Source: Candidatus Scybalocola fimicaballi (lineage in GTDB: Bacteria > Bacteroidota > Bacteroidia > Bacteroidales > Paludibacteraceae). Taken from it: a stretch of 13,238 nt of DNA. The stretch's first letter is position 1. Every line of letters starts with the position of its first letter. A program made the translations under genes and the position numbers. Where the stretch lies: the NCBI GenBank assembly GCA_002317115.1, contig DCIP01000183.1:1-13238 (forward strand), read 5' to 3'. Shown here piece after piece: positions 6,105-13,238 of the stretch. The notes under the pieces were generated by a model, which did not search any database, was not told where the DNA came from, and saw nothing but the letters and a program-made list of their open reading frames with translations.

Positions 6105-6143
6105 GCTGTTTTTTAATTTTGTGGGAAGGAATAAAAAAGCAGC
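6105..6143 (+). promoter_or_regulatory. Second hairpin in the infB leader
   Basis: GCTGTTTTTTA (6105-6115) pairs with TAAAAAAGCAGC (6132-6143), 11 pairs with one bulged G. The loop contains TAATTTTG (6114-6121), an exact TAnnTTTG match without a well-spaced TTTG, so an infB promoter here is possible but unproven. Seven T follow at 6170-6177, some 27 bases further on. Confidence 0.4.
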
Positions 6144-6197
6144 ATACTATGATGAGTTTAAGTGTGTTGTTTTTTTAAGTGTGGTAATTAAAATTTT

Positions 6198-8927
6198 ATG
6201 TCGAGATTAGGTCAATTAGCTAAAGAATTAAATGTAGGTATCGCTACTGCTACCGAACTACTAAAAAAGAAAGGATTTGCAATCGAAGATGCGAATCCCA
6301 ACTACAAATTGTCTGATAAAGAAGAAGATATCCTTCGTCAGGAATATGACAAGGACAAGTCGTTCAAGTCTGATGCAAAAGCAGAGTTTGACGACATGAA
6401 GGACAGAAAGAAAAATAAGAAAGAGAAAGTCGTTGAGATTCCAGGATTTGGAAAGAAAGACGAGGTCGACATCAAGGTAGAGGTTAAGGCTCCTCAGCTA
6501 AAGGTTGTCGGCAAGATCTCTGACGCTCCTAAACCACAGACTCCAGCAAACGAAAAAACAGCAGTCTCTGCGGCTCCAGTCGAAGAGACTAAACAAAATA
6601 ATATGTCAGCATCACAAAACGAATCTGAAGATGTATTCAGATTGAATCCTACTCAGCAGGTCACTGGACCTAAGGTGTTGGGTACAATCGATTTGTCTTC
6701 TATCAACTCTCAGACTAGACCTAAGAAGAAGACTAAGGAGGAGAGAAAGAAAGACCATCAGAAGCAGAACCAGAAGGGCGGCGAGCAGGGCGGCCAGAAA
6801 GGTGGAGAGCAAGGTCAGAATGGTCAGAAGAAACAGAGAAACCGTATCCAGGGTAAGGAGAGAATTGATATCTCTGAATACAAGGACGGAAAGCAAGGTG
6901 GCAAGAACGACCGTCACAAAGGTGATAGAAACGATAGAAACGAGGGTCGAGAAGGCAACGAAGGAGGAAAGAACAATAAGAAGTTCAACAACAAGCAGAA
7001 AAATCAGAAACAGGAGGTTTCTGACGAAGATGTGCAGAAGCAAATCAAGGATACTCTTGCTCGCTTGACTTCTAACAAAGCTCAGAATAAGAGTGGTGCT
7101 AAGCACCGTCATGATAAACGTGAATCAATCCGTCAGCGTGCTGAAGAGCGCGAGGCTCAGGAGCGTGAGGCACAGGGCAAACTTAAGATTACTGAGTTTG
7201 TAACTGTCAGCGACTTGGCTAAGATGATGGATGTGACAATCACAGAAGTAATCACAACTTGTATGAACTTCGGTTTGATGGTATCTATCAACCAGCGTCT
7301 AGACGCAGATACTATCAATATCGTAGCAAGTGAATTCGGATTTGAAACAGAATATGTATCTGCCGAGGTAAGTGAGGCTATCCAGGAGGAAGAGGATAAG
7401 GAAGAGGATTTGATCCAGCGTCCACCTATCGTAACTGTGATGGGTCACGTAGACCACGGTAAGACTTCATTGCTTGACTATATCCGCCAGACTAACGTGA
7501 TTGCCGGTGAGGCCGGAGGTATCACTCAGCATATCGGTGCTTACAACGTTACTTTGAAGAATGGTCAGCAGATCACATTCTTGGATACTCCAGGTCACGA
7601 GGCGTTTACTGCCATGCGTGCACGTGGTGCCAAGGTGACAGATATCGCAATCATTATCGTCGCAGCTGATGATGATGTCATGCCGCAGACTAAGGAGGCT
7701 ATCAACCACGCAAGTATTGCTGGTGTGCCTATGGTGTTTGCAATCAATAAGATCGATAAGCCAACTGCTAACCCAGACAAGATCAAGGAGTCGTTGTCAC
7801 AGATGAACTACTTGGTAGAAGAGTGGGGTGGTAAGTATCAGTCACAAGATATCGCTGCTAAGAAGGGTATCGGTGTTGAGGAATTGATGGAGAAGGTGCT
7901 TCTTGAGGCAGAAATGCTTGACTTGAAGGCTAATCCAAACCGTAAGGCTACAGGTTCAATCATTGAGAGCCAGTTGGACAAGGGTCGTGGTTATGTAGCT
8001 ACAGTCCTTGTAAGCAACGGTACTTTGAAGGTTGGAGACGTAGTTATCGCAGGTACTCACTACGGTAAGGTTAAGGCTATGTTCAACGAGCGTAACCAGC
8101 GTATCACAGAGGCTCGCCCATCAGAACCAGCATTGATTCTTGGTCTTGACGGAGCTCCACAGGCAGGAGATAATTTCAACGTACTTGGTTCAGAGCAGGA
8201 GGCTCGTGAAATCGCTAACAAACGTGAGCAGCTTCAGCGTGAGCAGGGCTTGCGTGCTGGCAACGGTATCATCACTCTTGATGAGATCGCACGTCGTCGT
8301 GCACTAGGAAACTTCCAGGAGATGAATATCATCGTCAAGGGAGACGTGGATGGATCTGTAGAGGCATTGTCAGACTCTTTGCAGAACTGTTCAACAGAGC
8401 AATTCCAGATCAACGTTATCCACAAGGCTGTGGGTCAGATCTCAGAAACAGATGTTATGTTGGCATCTGCATCAAACGCAATCATCATCGGATTCCAGGT
8501 TCGCCCTTCACAGTCAGCTCGCAAGTTGGCAGAGAAGGAAGGTGTGGATATCCGTCTACATTCAATCATCTACGACGCTATTGAGCAGTTGAAGGACGCT
8601 ATGGCTGGTATGTTGGCTCCAGAGTTGAAGGAGCAGGTTACTGGTACAGCCGAAGTACTTGAGATCTTTAAGATCGGTAAGGTTGGCGTTATCGCTGGTT
8701 CAATTGTACGCGACGGTAAGATCAAGCGTTCTAACAAGGTTCGTTTGATTCGCGACGGAATTGTCGTATTCACCGGAGATTTGCAGTCATTGAAGCGTTA
8801 CAAGGATGACGTTAAGGAGGTTGCAAATGGATTTGATTGTGGTATCGCCCTTAACGGATACAATGAGATCCAGGTCGGTGATATCATTGAAGGATTCGAG
8901 ACAATTGAGGTTGCTCGTAAGTTGTAA
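6198..8927 (+). CDS. infB: Translation initiation factor IF-2
   Basis: This 909-residue GTPase places initiator tRNA on the 30S subunit and promotes subunit joining. Residues 1-50 ([20 protein letters not shown]) are the first IF2_N domain. About 60-320 is a long low-complexity linker rich in Lys, Gln, Gly and Asn ([19 protein letters not shown] near 195). About 330-390 is the second IF2_N domain ([20 protein letters not shown]). The G domain shows G1 GHVDHGKT at 416-423, G2 GGITQHIG, G3 DTPGHEAF from 463 and G4 NKID at 517-520. At G5 the usual SAK reads AAK (IAAKKGIG). Domains II, III ([12 protein letters not shown]) and the C-terminal fMet-tRNA-binding domain ([16 protein letters not shown]) follow. 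The start lies 217 bases after nusA, a wider gap than the usual tight spacing, and the gap carries terminator-like hairpins. Confidence 0.97.
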   Translation: MSRLGQLAKELNVGIATATELLKKKGFAIEDANPNYKLSDKEEDILRQEYDKDKSFKSDAKAEFDDMKDRKKNKKEKVVEIPGFGKKDEVDIKVEVKAPQLKVVGKISDAPKPQTPANEKTAVSAAPVEETKQNNMSASQNESEDVFRLNPTQQVTGPKVLGTIDLSSINSQTRPKKKTKEERKKDHQKQNQKGGEQGGQKGGEQGQNGQKKQRNRIQGKERIDISEYKDGKQGGKNDRHKGDRNDRNEGREGNEGGKNNKKFNNKQKNQKQEVSDEDVQKQIKDTLARLTSNKAQNKSGAKHRHDKRESIRQRAEEREAQEREAQGKLKITEFVTVSDLAKMMDVTITEVITTCMNFGLMVSINQRLDADTINIVASEFGFETEYVSAEVSEAIQEEEDKEEDLIQRPPIVTVMGHVDHGKTSLLDYIRQTNVIAGEAGGITQHIGAYNVTLKNGQQITFLDTPGHEAFTAMRARGAKVTDIAIIIVAADDDVMPQTKEAINHASIAGVPMVFAINKIDKPTANPDKIKESLSQMNYLVEEWGGKYQSQDIAAKKGIGVEELMEKVLLEAEMLDLKANPNRKATGSIIESQLDKGRGYVATVLVSNGTLKVGDVVIAGTHYGKVKAMFNERNQRITEARPSEPALILGLDGAPQAGDNFNVLGSEQEAREIANKREQLQREQGLRAGNGIITLDEIARRRALGNFQEMNIIVKGDVDGSVEALSDSLQNCSTEQFQINVIHKAVGQISETDVMLASASNAIIIGFQVRPSQSARKLAEKEGVDIRLHSIIYDAIEQLKDAMAGMLAPELKEQVTGTAEVLEIFKIGKVGVIAGSIVRDGKIKRSNKVRLIRDGIVVFTGDLQSLKRYKDDVKEVANGFDCGIALNGYNEIQVGDIIEGFETIEVARKL

Positions 8928-8934
8928 TTTCGTA

Positions 8935-8957
8935 GAGACTGGTATTGAACCTGTCTC
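8935..8957 (+). repeat. Small hairpin just after infB
   Basis: GAGAC and GTCTC, then GGT and ACC, pair around ATTGA with a T-T mismatch between the two segments. It has no T tract and may stabilise the infB 3' end ahead of the terminator. Confidence 0.45.
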
Positions 8958-8974
8958 AATGAAATCAAAATATG

Positions 8975-9015
8975 AAATTAAGAATCGAGCATATGCTTGA
9001 TTCTTAATTTTGTTT
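8975..9015 (+). terminator. Terminator of the rimP-nusA-infB operon
   Basis: The 36 bases 8975-9010 form an inverted repeat of two 18-base arms centred on CATATG, with one G-T pair. The right arm runs into TTAATTTTGTTT, a T-rich tail. The position, 48 bases after the infB stop, fits an intrinsic terminator. The sequence is nearly symmetric, so it could also act on the minus strand. Confidence 0.8.
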
Positions 9016-9044
9016 AGAATAGAATCGTAATTGAGGTATACAAA

Positions 9045-9080
9045 GGGCGAAAAGCCCCTGTCACGCGAGCCCGTAAGGGC
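9045..9080. repeat. REP-like pair of GC-rich hairpins
   Basis: GGGC-GAAAA-GCCC (9045-9057) and GCCC-GTAA-GGGC (9069-9080, with a GNRA-type loop) stand in an otherwise AT-rich gap. The words GCCCCTGT and CGCGAG between them also occur, in the same order, in the hairpin region at 3787-3807. This suggests a shared extragenic repeat. Confidence 0.5.
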
Positions 9081-9130
9081 GAACGTTAATAAATATCAAG
9101 ATTTCTATTAACTATTAATTCTTAATTAAA

Positions 9131-9679
9131 TTGAATTGGATTGATTTTTTGATTCTCTTGTTTATAGTTGCCGGAATGGTAAGAGGCTTTTCAAAAGGAC
9201 TTATTTTTGAACTTTCTGGATTAGTAGGACTTATCATTGCTATATACGTTTCAAGATATCATAGCACTCCATTTGCGGAGTTTATACATAGTTTCTTCAA
9301 TGTAGGCATGGAATATTGTCCTGCTTTGGGAATGATAATGGCATTTGTTGTCTCTATGATGTTGGTCAAGGTCTTAGCTATATGTGCTCAGAAACTTATT
9401 AAAGCAATCAGTCTTGGATGGCTTAACAAATTGCTAGGGGCTCTGATTTCAATAGTAAAATATACAATGGTGATAAGCATAATTTTCAATGTGCTTGGCC
9501 CAATCAACGAGAAGCTTCACATCATGGATAGCAAACATTCAGAAGGATCAGTTTTGAGTGAACCTGTAACAAAGTTTGCTCCAGCTGTACTTCCTATGCT
9601 TGACATTCATGAGTTGTTCAATATTCCAAAGAATGTTGAGGAATCTATAAAGGAAAAAGAGAATAAAACAGAGAAATAA
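9131..9679 (+). CDS. CvpA-family inner-membrane protein
   Basis: This 182-residue protein has the CvpA (colicin V production) start signature NWIDFLILLFIVAGMVRGFS, with four hydrophobic segments at about 3-20, 26-44, 63-86 and 98-120 and a polar C-terminal tail ending KEKENKTEK. E. coli CvpA is needed for colicin V secretion and affects membrane and purine-linked traits, and the precise function is not settled. The start is TTG: no ATG or GTG precedes it in frame after the stop at 9116-9118, and the family's N-terminus begins exactly here. It follows infB by 203 bases, on the far side of the operon terminator. A cvpA gene after infB is common in Bacteroidetes, as far as I recall. Confidence 0.9.
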   Translation: MNWIDFLILLFIVAGMVRGFSKGLIFELSGLVGLIIAIYVSRYHSTPFAEFIHSFFNVGMEYCPALGMIMAFVVSMMLVKVLAICAQKLIKAISLGWLNKLLGALISIVKYTMVISIIFNVLGPINEKLHIMDSKHSEGSVLSEPVTKFAPAVLPMLDIHELFNIPKNVEESIKEKENKTEK

Positions 9680-9686
9680 TATAAAG

Positions 9687-9718
9687 GGCAGGTCTCGTAC
9701 CTGCCATTATGTTTTTAT
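9687..9718 (+). terminator. Terminator after the cvpA-family gene
   Basis: GGCAGGT-CTCGT-ACCTGCC is a perfect 7-pair GC-rich hairpin (9687-9705), followed by ATTATGTTTTTA. A second CCTGCC with CCTTTG at 9720-9728 could pair with AAAGGGCAGG (9683-9692) instead, giving an alternative fold. Confidence 0.7.
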
Positions 9719-9785
9719 GCCTGCCTTTGTTATTTTTTTATCAAATTCGTATAGAGGTCTGCTTTAATTTGGCAGATTAAAACCC

Positions 9786-9793
9786 TACCTTTG
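9786..9793 (+). promoter_or_regulatory. Bacteroidetes -7 box for the nuclease gene
   Basis: TACCTTTG is an exact TAnnTTTG match, 35 bases before the ATG at 9828. At the ideal 19-base spacing the -33 element reads TTTA (9763-9766). A true TTTG sits closer, at 9768-9771. Confidence 0.55.
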
Positions 9794-9827
9794 TGGCATA
9801 ATACTAATGAATAAATGTTGAAGCATA

Positions 9828-12791
9828 ATGAGAAAAGGATCTAAACCATTTTTGAATTTAGTCGCGGAAGATTTGAAGTCTCACGATAATTTGGAAAACT
9901 CATTACTTGTTTTCCCTAACCGTCGTGCAATTTTGTTTTTCAATGAGTCGTGGGTAGAAGATTTTGATAATCCAGTTTTTGCTCTGGATTCAACAACTAT
10001 TCAGGATCTTTTCCATTCAATGTCTCCTTACACTGTTCCCGATGAATTGGTCCTTTTAATCGAACTTTTTAATACTATAAAGGATACTCACCCTGATATA
10101 TTAGGTTCAGAACCAAATTTTGATAAATTCTATTTCTGGGGACAGACGTTACTTTCTGATTTTGACGATATCGACAAAAACCGAGTGAATGCTCAGGCAT
10201 TGTTCTCGAATGTGGCTGATCTTCAACATGTGAAGGACTTTTCATTCCTTACAGATACACAGATTAAAGTGTTGGAGCATTTCTTCTCTACATTCTCTGT
10301 CGACGCTCAGAATGAAAAAATCCAATTGTTCGCCAAACTATGGGAGAATCTGTATTCTATCTATCTTGCATTTAAAGAGCGTCTACAGAGCAAAGACCAG
10401 GCGTATGAAGGAATGCTGATGCTTGATGTCGTAGAGCGTCTAAAAGGCGGTGAAATCGATGATTCTAAGTATGGTAAACTCATTTTCATCGGGTTTAATG
10501 TGTTAAGCAGAACGGAATATTCTCTCTTCAAAAGATATAGAGATTCCAAACGTGCGGAGTTTTACTGGGATTACGATGTTTACTACTCCGCACCAGATTC
10601 AATTCAGGAAGCTGGGCTATTTATGCGACAGAATATAGTTGATTTCCCGTCGTCGCTAAAAGAACCGTCTTTATTCGACAACTATTCAAAGCCGAAGAAA
10701 ATCAACTTTATCAGCACATCTTCTGACAGTGCTCAGGCTGGTTATGTGTCTAAGTTTTTAAGCAATACATCTAAAATTGTTGTTGACGAAAAGAGCGGTG
10801 AAAAGGAAAAAATCGATCGAAGGACGGCAATCGTACTTTGTGATGAGACTTTGCTTTTGCCTGTATTGCATTCAATACCTAATGATAAAGAGATGGCGTT
10901 GAATGTGACTATGGGATTCCCCGTGTCGCAAACGCCAATCACAAGTTTGATCAACGCTCTTGCCAATTACCATGTCTATCTTGACGAGAGAAAACCAAAG
11001 ACAGTGGCGTTGTCGTTGATTGAGCCAATTGCTAACCACTCTTATATCAAGTGCGTATTTCCTGAGGTGACAGATAAGATCACTCTCATGAAAAGAGAAA
11101 AGAATATATTCCCTGCTGTCTCAACCTTCGAAAACGATGATGATTTGTCGTTGCTTTTAAAACCTGCGGTGGATTCGACTGAATTTATCGACAGATTGAA
11201 GAAGGTTTTGATTAAGATCTCCACTCATGAGCCTCACTATTCTCTATATTCTGACCTTTATAATGAATCTTTATTCCGCGTTTACAATATCCTTGTGAGA
11301 TTCGCTGATGAGGTTTGTTCGGAAAACTTGTCGATGAGTGTTGCACTGACAGCCCAGCTTTTGATGAAGGTTGTGGCTCAGACAAAAGTGCCTTTCCACG
11401 GAGAGCCGATCGAAGGATTGCAGGTGATGGGATTCTTGGAGACTCGTGGATTGGATTTCTCACACATCTGTTTGCTATCCGCGTCGAACAAACAACTTCC
11501 TCCTTCTGCTGAGATTACCTCTTTCATCCCTCATTCAATACGAGCAGGTTTTGAAATGACGTCGGTTGAGCAGAAGAATGCTTTGTTTGCTTACTATTTC
11601 TATCGTTTGATACAACGTGCGGATGATGTGACTTTAGTATATAATTCCTCAACTGATAGTCAGACTACGGATGGTCAGATGAGTCGTTATATGCTTCAAA
11701 TGTTGGTGGAAAACAAGAATTTTGAAATTAAAAAATACGACATTGAGAATGTGGTTCCTTCAATCTCTACTGAATCTTGGTCTGTCAAAAATAACGATGA
11801 AATCGCTAAAAAGTTATTAGATAGATTCTCGACTGATCCAGAAAGACCATTGTCACCTTCGGCAATCAATATTTATTTTGAGTGCCCGTTAAAGTTCTAC
11901 TTCAAGTATGCTTTAGGTTTGAAAGAGCCTGATCAAGATGACGATGGAATTTCATCAACTGATATGGGTACAATCTTTCATGCTGTCATGGAGGAGATTT
12001 ATGCCGATTTGGTAAAAAAGAAAGGAAAGTCCATTTCATCGGATGATTTGAAGTCGTTGAGAAAGGAAGATATCTATTCTATCATTGACCATTTTATCAA
12101 TGTCCATTATTACAAGATCGATAAATATAAAACTTTACCGAAAACGGTTTCTCAGTTTCATGGCCACCTTTTGGTTGCAAGAGATCTGCTTCAGGAGTTT
12201 GTACGCAAACAGCTTATCGTAGATTCCAAGTTAAAAGATTTGAACTATCTTGCATCAGAGGAAAAAGTTGTTGTGCCTATTGAAGTCGACGTGAATGGAT
12301 CAAAACAGCAGATTTATGTTGGTGGAGTGGTTGACCGTCAGGATAGTGTCGACGGTGGTAAACGAAGAATAGTCGATTACAAGACTGGTGGTGAAACTCC
12401 GTCGTCAATTAAAGATATTGATGACCTATTTGCTTATACTAACCGAAAGAAGGTTCATTATCAGCTGCAGATTCTAATTTACTCTTCGCTTATTCACAAA
12501 GCAAAGGGTGTTGATGTCACTCCTGTATTGGATTTCGTTAATCAGAAAACGGATGATGTTGAGTGTGTTTTGTCTGCACAGAAAGAGATTGTCGGAGATA
12601 AAGGAAAAACTAAGAAAGTTGACGAATCAATACTTGTTGATGATGAATTCTGCGATGAATTCGACCAAAAATTAAAAAATGCCTTGTCGGATATCTTTAA
12701 TGTCAATAAGGATTTTGCTCAAACTGAAGAGCCTGAAAAATTCTGTGAGTTCTGTGCATTTTTGCAGATTTGTAGAAAGAGGAAGGAATGA
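9828..12791 (+). CDS. AddB-like PD-(D/E)XK nuclease, double-strand-break repair
   Basis: This 987-residue protein resembles the AddB-type subunit of AddAB/RecBCD-like helicase-nucleases. The N-terminus (SLLVFPNRRAILFF, about 27-40) starts a degenerate UvrD-like helicase region; the GxxGxGKT nucleotide-binding loop is not seen. About 529-610 matches a UvrD C-terminal-like segment (GLQVMGFLETRGLDFSHICL). The C-terminal nuclease domain shows GGVVDR with D836, and DYKTG at 850-854 with D850 and K852, the catalytic core. Cys686 (ECPLKFYFKY) with C973, C976 and C982 (CEFCAFLQIC) match the four-cysteine Fe-S set of AddB nucleases. ATG 9828 is chosen because the earlier in-frame ATG at 9807 meets a stop after four codons. 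The partner AddA helicase gene is not next to it in the window. Confidence 0.9.
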   Translation: MRKGSKPFLNLVAEDLKSHDNLENSLLVFPNRRAILFFNESWVEDFDNPVFALDSTTIQDLFHSMSPYTVPDELVLLIELFNTIKDTHPDILGSEPNFDKFYFWGQTLLSDFDDIDKNRVNAQALFSNVADLQHVKDFSFLTDTQIKVLEHFFSTFSVDAQNEKIQLFAKLWENLYSIYLAFKERLQSKDQAYEGMLMLDVVERLKGGEIDDSKYGKLIFIGFNVLSRTEYSLFKRYRDSKRAEFYWDYDVYYSAPDSIQEAGLFMRQNIVDFPSSLKEPSLFDNYSKPKKINFISTSSDSAQAGYVSKFLSNTSKIVVDEKSGEKEKIDRRTAIVLCDETLLLPVLHSIPNDKEMALNVTMGFPVSQTPITSLINALANYHVYLDERKPKTVALSLIEPIANHSYIKCVFPEVTDKITLMKREKNIFPAVSTFENDDDLSLLLKPAVDSTEFIDRLKKVLIKISTHEPHYSLYSDLYNESLFRVYNILVRFADEVCSENLSMSVALTAQLLMKVVAQTKVPFHGEPIEGLQVMGFLETRGLDFSHICLLSASNKQLPPSAEITSFIPHSIRAGFEMTSVEQKNALFAYYFYRLIQRADDVTLVYNSSTDSQTTDGQMSRYMLQMLVENKNFEIKKYDIENVVPSISTESWSVKNNDEIAKKLLDRFSTDPERPLSPSAINIYFECPLKFYFKYALGLKEPDQDDDGISSTDMGTIFHAVMEEIYADLVKKKGKSISSDDLKSLRKEDIYSIIDHFINVHYYKIDKYKTLPKTVSQFHGHLLVARDLLQEFVRKQLIVDSKLKDLNYLASEEKVVVPIEVDVNGSKQQIYVGGVVDRQDSVDGGKRRIVDYKTGGETPSSIKDIDDLFAYTNRKKVHYQLQILIYSSLIHKAKGVDVTPVLDFVNQKTDDVECVLSAQKEIVGDKGKTKKVDESILVDDEFCDEFDQKLKNALSDIFNVNKDFAQTEEPEKFCEFCAFLQICRKRKE

Positions 12792-12817
12792 TGGAAAAAC
12801 AAATCTTCAGAATGTAG
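12791..12817 (+). pseudogene. Possible nine-codon stub of a lost downstream gene
   Basis: The nuclease stop overlaps an ATG (TGATG), the usual sign of translational coupling, but the frame reads only MEKQIFRM before a TAG that overlaps the left edge of the palindrome at 12816. It could be the start of a gene cut by insertion of the palindromic element. It could equally be chance, as no similarity resumes after the palindrome that I can see. Confidence 0.2.
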
Positions 12818-12840
12818 AGACGTCGTATTACGGCGTCTCT
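12816..12840. repeat. 25-base palindrome (MITE- or REP-like)
   Basis: The arms AGAGACGTCGT and ACGGCGTCTCT pair over 11 positions with one T-G, around a three-base loop. There is no T tract, so it is not a standard terminator. Palindromes of the GTAGAGACG type are, as far as I recall, dispersed in many genomes. Confidence 0.7.
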
Positions 12841-13048
12841 GTAGGGAAATACCCTTACGTTTTACAGAAGAAACCGTCACAAAAGCGGGAATATGCTACG
12901 TCATCAATTTTCCCTATATGATGAAAGAGGTAGCTTCTGTGGCACAAAAAAATATAAAAACGGAATTTTGATCTTCAGCTATTTGGATGAGATAGAGTAT
13001 TATGATTAAAAATCACATCTGTTATTCTTTAGGTGTTAATCCTTTTTT

Positions 13049-13056
13049 TATTTTTG
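13049..13056 (+). promoter_or_regulatory. Candidate -7 box for the last gene
   Basis: TATTTTTG fits TAnnTTTG, but it lies 92 bases before the ATG and has no TTTG 19 bases upstream. The T-rich context raises the chance of a random match. Confidence 0.3.
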
Positions 13057-13148
13057 CAAACAAACAGGAAAAACTATGTTCTGTTTTTTTTGACCGTATT
13101 TAATGCGGTTTGTTAAGAAGACCTTAGAATATAAAATTTAACAGCTTT

Positions 13149-13238
13149 ATGGAGATAAAGAATGAAACTCGCCTGACTTATGAGATTTTGACAGATGTGA
13201 TGATGTCAAAGAAAAAGTTCATTATCACTTCATGGATT
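13149..13238 (+). CDS. Unrecognised protein, N-terminal 30 codons only
   Basis: An ATG at 13149 opens a frame that stays open to the window edge. The first residues are MEIKNETRLTYEILTDVM, then MSKKKFIITSWI. The basic SKKK before FIITSWI could mark the start of a membrane helix that continues outside. I recognise no family. The bases before the start (AACAGCTTT) hold no Shine-Dalgarno sequence, which is common in Bacteroidetes. Confidence 0.6.
   Translation, partial: MEIKNETRLTYEILTDVMMSKKKFIITSWI

Larger units (their letters stand above)
12792..13148. other. Gene-free stretch between the nuclease and the last gene
   Basis: I see no gene, tRNA or other RNA gene here. It contains the 25-base palindrome (12816-12840), a small AGGG-AAATA-CCCT stem beside it, a -7 box candidate at 13049 and a hairpin at 13093-13109 (ACCGTAT with ATGCGGT, one T-G pair), which is preceded rather than followed by a T tract. 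Confidence 0.6.

Noticed and set aside
6022..6210. 62-codon frame before infB
   Set aside because: It starts at a non-ATG codon inside the terminator-like stem and runs into infB out of frame; no family features.
6612..7112. 166-codon antisense frame within infB
   Set aside because: It is the complement of the Lys/Gln/Gly-rich linker of IF2, which yields Leu/Ser/Val-rich nonsense; the sense protein is certain.
12918..12971. 17-codon ATG frame in the gene-free stretch
   Set aside because: Too short, with no supporting site and no recognisable sequence.
12792..13148. tRNA or other RNA gene
   Set aside because: No cloverleaf with a GTTCRA-type T arm could be built on either strand.

Overview
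The window reads as part of a chromosome from a member of the Bacteroidales. The evidence is a BspA-like leucine-rich-repeat surface protein, promoter -7 boxes of the Bacteroidetes type (TAnnTTTG) in place of sigma-70 boxes, and Bacteroidetes forms of RimP, NusA and IF2, a CvpA-family protein and an AddB-like nuclease. I cannot name a genus.

Layout. (1) 1-1312, minus strand: a secreted BspA-like LRR protein, cut by the left edge so that its C-terminus is missing. (2) 1313-4110: an accessory stretch with two AT-rich genes on the plus strand, an exported protein with a C-terminal bacterial SH3 domain (1940-2995) and a two-helix membrane protein (3090-3341). Both sides hold copies of a dispersed repeat. 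The gene-free part (3342-4110) is packed with hairpins. (3) 4130-9010: the housekeeping operon rimP-nusA-infB, with a near-consensus promoter at 4130-4160, a terminator-like hairpin in the rimP leader, a 217-base nusA-infB gap holding more hairpins, and a long palindromic terminator after infB. (4) 9131-9718: a cvpA-family gene with a TTG start, followed by a terminator. (5) 9786-12791: a 987-residue AddB-like PD-(D/E)XK nuclease with a probable Fe-S cysteine set. (6) 12792-13148: gene-free, with a 25-base palindrome directly after the nuclease gene. (7) 13149-13238: the first 30 codons of an unrecognised protein.

How the genes work together. RimP (30S maturation), NusA (elongation, pausing and termination factor) and IF2 (translation initiation) form the conserved transcription-translation operon. 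The strong terminator-like hairpins in the rimP leader and before infB are natural places for regulation by the transcription machinery itself. The nuclease probably belongs to double-strand-break repair, but its usual AddA-type helicase partner does not start within the window.

The least explained item is the repeat family around 1550-1755 and 3593-4086. Four copies share the flanks AAACCGACACC and GGAATCGGCTA. Between them sits a hairpin whose sequence and length differ from copy to copy while its self-complementarity is kept. Two copies also share a 76-base tail with no differences.
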